This document shows, piece by piece, positions 56,291-64,000 of a DNA stretch of 64,000 nt; within the stretch, counting starts at the first letter, position 1, and each line of letters starts with the position of its first letter. The DNA is from Chaetorhynchus papuensis (Eukaryota; Chordata; Aves; Passeriformes; Rhipiduridae), in the NCBI GenBank assembly GCA_013396525.1, contig VWYX01001158.1, forward strand, positions 80,356 to 144,355. Direction: 5' to 3'. The position numbers and the translations under genes are program-made. The notes beneath the pieces were generated by a model that saw only the letters and a program-made list of their open reading frames with translations, did no database searches and was not told where the DNA came from.

Positions 56291-56644
56291 GATCCTCATT
56301 CCCTGGCCAGCAGCTCCGGATGGGAAAGGGAGGAGGCGTGAGGCACTTTGGCTTCTCCGAGTCGGGATAATTCCTGGTTATTGCCACATCTCTCCTAAAA
56401 CCCCAGCGGAGCCGCTGCTGGATTCCTTGGCAGTTGGATGTAGGGAATACGTGGGATGGTAGTGATGGATGTACCTGTGGGCGGCCCAGGGTGGCCGTTC
56501 AGCCTTTTAGCGGCACATACAGAGCAATTAAAATGCATTAAAAATTATAATAAAGTTCTAGGCTTTGAAAGGAAAATACCAGGTTTTCCCTTCCAGGCTG
56601 TGTCAGCACAAGGGAACTCCAGTGCTCCAACCTCTCATGTTTCA

Positions 56645-56700
56645 GGCTTGGTCTTAAAGGTCTTTTCCAATCTTAATAATTCAAGGATTCTCTGTTCCCA
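56645..56700 (+). mobile_element. Possible CR1 3' terminal scrap
   Basis: GTCTTAAAGGTCTTTTCCAA TCTTAATAATTCAAGGATTC resembles the 3' terminus of CR1 in + orientation; very short. Confidence 0.45.
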
Positions 56701-56939
56701 GCATCATTTTTTCTTTAAGTAGTCCATATTCGGTTGGATAATGTGAAAACAGAATTCCCTTTAAACTCAGGTCTTTCTTGGTGCTTATTTTTCCCCAGTA
56801 CTGATGTACTATTACTTAAGAACTTTTTATTTTAGTGGTATTGTCTTCCTTTTTAATTTTGGCTGCTGATGTATGCATATATATTATGCTAATTACGCAT
56901 ACTTATATATGTATTTTTCTTTTATTATAGTTATAACAC

Positions 56940-56969
56940 ATGGTTTTAATGCTCCATCCGAGCAACTGA
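56940..56969 (+). promoter_or_regulatory. IFT80: IFT80 upstream ORF (9 codons plus stop)
   Basis: ATG at 56940 opens a nine-codon frame (MVLMLHPSN) that stops at TGA 56967-56969, one base before the main ATG at 56971 (tgagATG). Its context (cacATGG) is moderate, so it could lower initiation at the main start. Confidence 0.6.
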
Positions 56970-56970
56970 G

Positions 56971-62359
<5,389 letters not shown>

Positions 62360-64000
62360 GTGAGTTCATTTGCTCAAAGCTCCATCAGAACTCGTTCATC
62401 TGGGTTATTCTGAAATGTGTTTAAATAACAGACCCTAAATATGGCAGTGATGGTTTGTTCAAAGGCCTTAATTAAAATTAAATGTAAATCAGAGTTGCAT
62501 TTTAGTAAGATTTTTTGAAAAGTATTTAATTTTTCAAATTAAAAGTATTGCAATATTTTTAGGCAGCAGTCTCAGTCCCACCCTAAGGATTTAGTGCCAT
62601 TTCAGTGAAGATGCTCAGCTAAATTTTGTTTTTCAGACTTCATAGATGGAGCCCATGTGACCTTCTGACATTTTTGAAGAAACCACATGCACCTGGGGTT
62701 GGGTTAAATGTCAGACCCTTATCTTTTTCTGAAACAAATTATCTGAATTCTTTCAACCTGTGGAAGGCATTTTAACCACAGCAGTGAATGTAAAATGCAT
62801 TTCAGTTCTTTTAAGCAAGTTCACGTGCACATGCAATGTTTTTCAGATAAAAAAGATAAACCAACTGAACTAGAATTTAAAAAAAAATCAAAACTGCAGC
62901 ACACTGTGCTGTTTCTCAGTTTATGTTGTCAAACTTTTTATGCATAATTGTGCTTATTTGAGGTTTGAAAAAGCTCATGAAGTAAATGATATGCTGTATT
63001 TTGAAATATGAATTGTCACTGATCTCTGCAAGTTTCTGGGGCAGTACCAAAGCACCGAGTCCTCATGGAATAACTGTCACCTTGTGTTTGTGTTTTCAAC
63101 AAAATATCATCTGAACCCCTTTAAATTCAGAGTCAGAATCCCACAGCCCCCTTTGTGCCATACCTGGGATCAGGACAGGGTTCTGCGGGAATGCTGATGT
63201 TTAAGGGAGGTGCATCGTGTTCAACCAATTTTTCCCTTCCTTTATCATCACAAGAACTGAAAGGATTCCCATGCCAACATTCCTTTGCCTCATTCCACTC
63301 CTTGTATTAGAAATAAATCCTCAGGCTTGTATTTTGGGATGATGATCCACGTGCCTGTTCTATCCTTGGCCTTTATTCCTCCTTGGATTCCCTCAAAATT
63401 CTTCCTTTTGTTCCTCCTTGTCCTTACCCTGAAATGTTGTATTTGGGCTTCCACAGTCCACTGATCCATTTTGATGAGGAAACTTTTTTCCATAGATCTC
63501 TCAGAGAGTGTGTTGGGAACTCCCAGGGTTATCATGGAGTCATGGAATGGTTTGGGTTGGAAGGACCTTAAAGCTCATCCCATCCCACCCCTTCCATGGC
63601 AGGGACACCTCCCACTGTCCCAGGCTGCTCCAGCCTGGCCTTGGGCACTGCCAGGGATCCAGGGGCAGCCACAGCTGCTCTGGGAATTCCATCCCAGCCC
63701 CTCCCCACCCTCCCAGGGAGGAATTTATTCCTCATATCTATATTCTTTTGGAGACCACCCTCACAAGATCTCAAATTGTTTGAATTAACGTTTCTCCTCC
63801 TGTGACAGTCCAAAACCCCACAGAAACTCTTGGAATTACCAAAGTCTCTGCTGTGGGGTAAGAAGCCGGATCTTCCTCCCTCAAATCCCAATTTTCTGCC
63901 TTTCTCCTTGCTTTTGTCCCAGAATTTTCCTTCCTGCAGCTGTTTATCCCTGCGGAGTGTCTGTTCCTCGGAGTTTTCCAGGGTGTTGGCAGTGTTTTCC
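62360..64000 (+). other. IFT80: IFT80 intron 5 (partial)
   Basis: Continues to the window edge; one CR1 fragment at 63538-63745 and no further IFT80 exon seen. Confidence 0.65.
63538..63745 (-). mobile_element. CR1 LINE 3' fragment
   Basis: On +: TCATGGAATGGTTTGGGTTG GAAGGACC, CCATGGCAGGGACACCTCCC, GCCTGGCCTTGGGCACTGCC, CTCCCCACCCTCCCAGGGAG; complement of a CR1 3' region, and one of the least diverged copies here. Confidence 0.8.

Larger units (their letters stand above)
55712..56930 (+). other. IFT80: IFT80 intron 1
   Basis: Opens in the CpG island, continues through a pyrimidine-rich minisatellite (56020-56290) and a short CR1-like tail (56645-56700), then becomes AT-rich to the acceptor attatag at 56930. 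Confidence 0.65.

Noticed and set aside
55397..56299. 300-codon - strand frame in the IFT80 first exon and intron
   Set aside because: CpG-island and minisatellite sequence; Arg/Pro/Gly-rich translation with no domain.

Overview
The window is vertebrate genomic DNA, almost certainly from a bird and probably a songbird. All four protein-coding genes read as split vertebrate genes with short introns. At least a dozen old CR1 LINE tails of the avian kind are scattered through it, and there are two assembly gaps (22185-22294 and 39887-39896). The gene order KPNA4 - TRIM59 - SMC4 - IFT80, with SMC4 opposite to the other three, is the block known from human 3q25.33 seen from the other side.

Layout: 1-18.7 kb is KPNA4 (importin alpha-3), + strand. 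Exon 1 lies off the left edge; exons 2-17 give residues 24-521, and a long 3' UTR follows. The intron between exons 12 and 13 carries the box C/D scaRNA SCARNA7 (U90), recognised from its C, D' and D boxes, closing stem and a guide matching U1 snRNA at A70. 18.7-21.6 kb is intergenic. 21.6-26.9 kb is TRIM59, + strand: a CpG-island promoter with a 60-bp minisatellite broken by an N gap, then one coding exon. 26.9-27.3 kb is a CR1 reverse-transcriptase remnant between two convergent 3' ends. 27.3-55.0 kb is SMC4, - strand: 23 coding exons join in frame to 1306 codons plus stop, with one non-coding first exon. Its 9.8-kb intron holds the miR-15b/miR-16-2 cluster. 55.0-55.7 kb is a bidirectional CpG-island promoter. 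55.5 kb to the right edge is the 5' part of IFT80, + strand: a non-coding exon and four coding exons, 146 complete codons.

How the parts fit: the SMC4/IFT80 promoter couples a condensin gene of dividing cells to a ciliary transport gene. Two RFX X-box matches and a TCTCGCGAGA element lie between the two first exons. IFT80 coding begins next to a U12-type AT-AC intron, with a 9-codon uORF ending just before the main start. The SMC4 transcript also yields two anti-proliferative microRNAs, and KPNA4 yields a guide RNA for U1 snRNA, so two of the four genes host small RNAs. No previously undescribed system is evident. The least explained item is a coding-like relic at 58.5-59.5 kb inside IFT80 intron 3.
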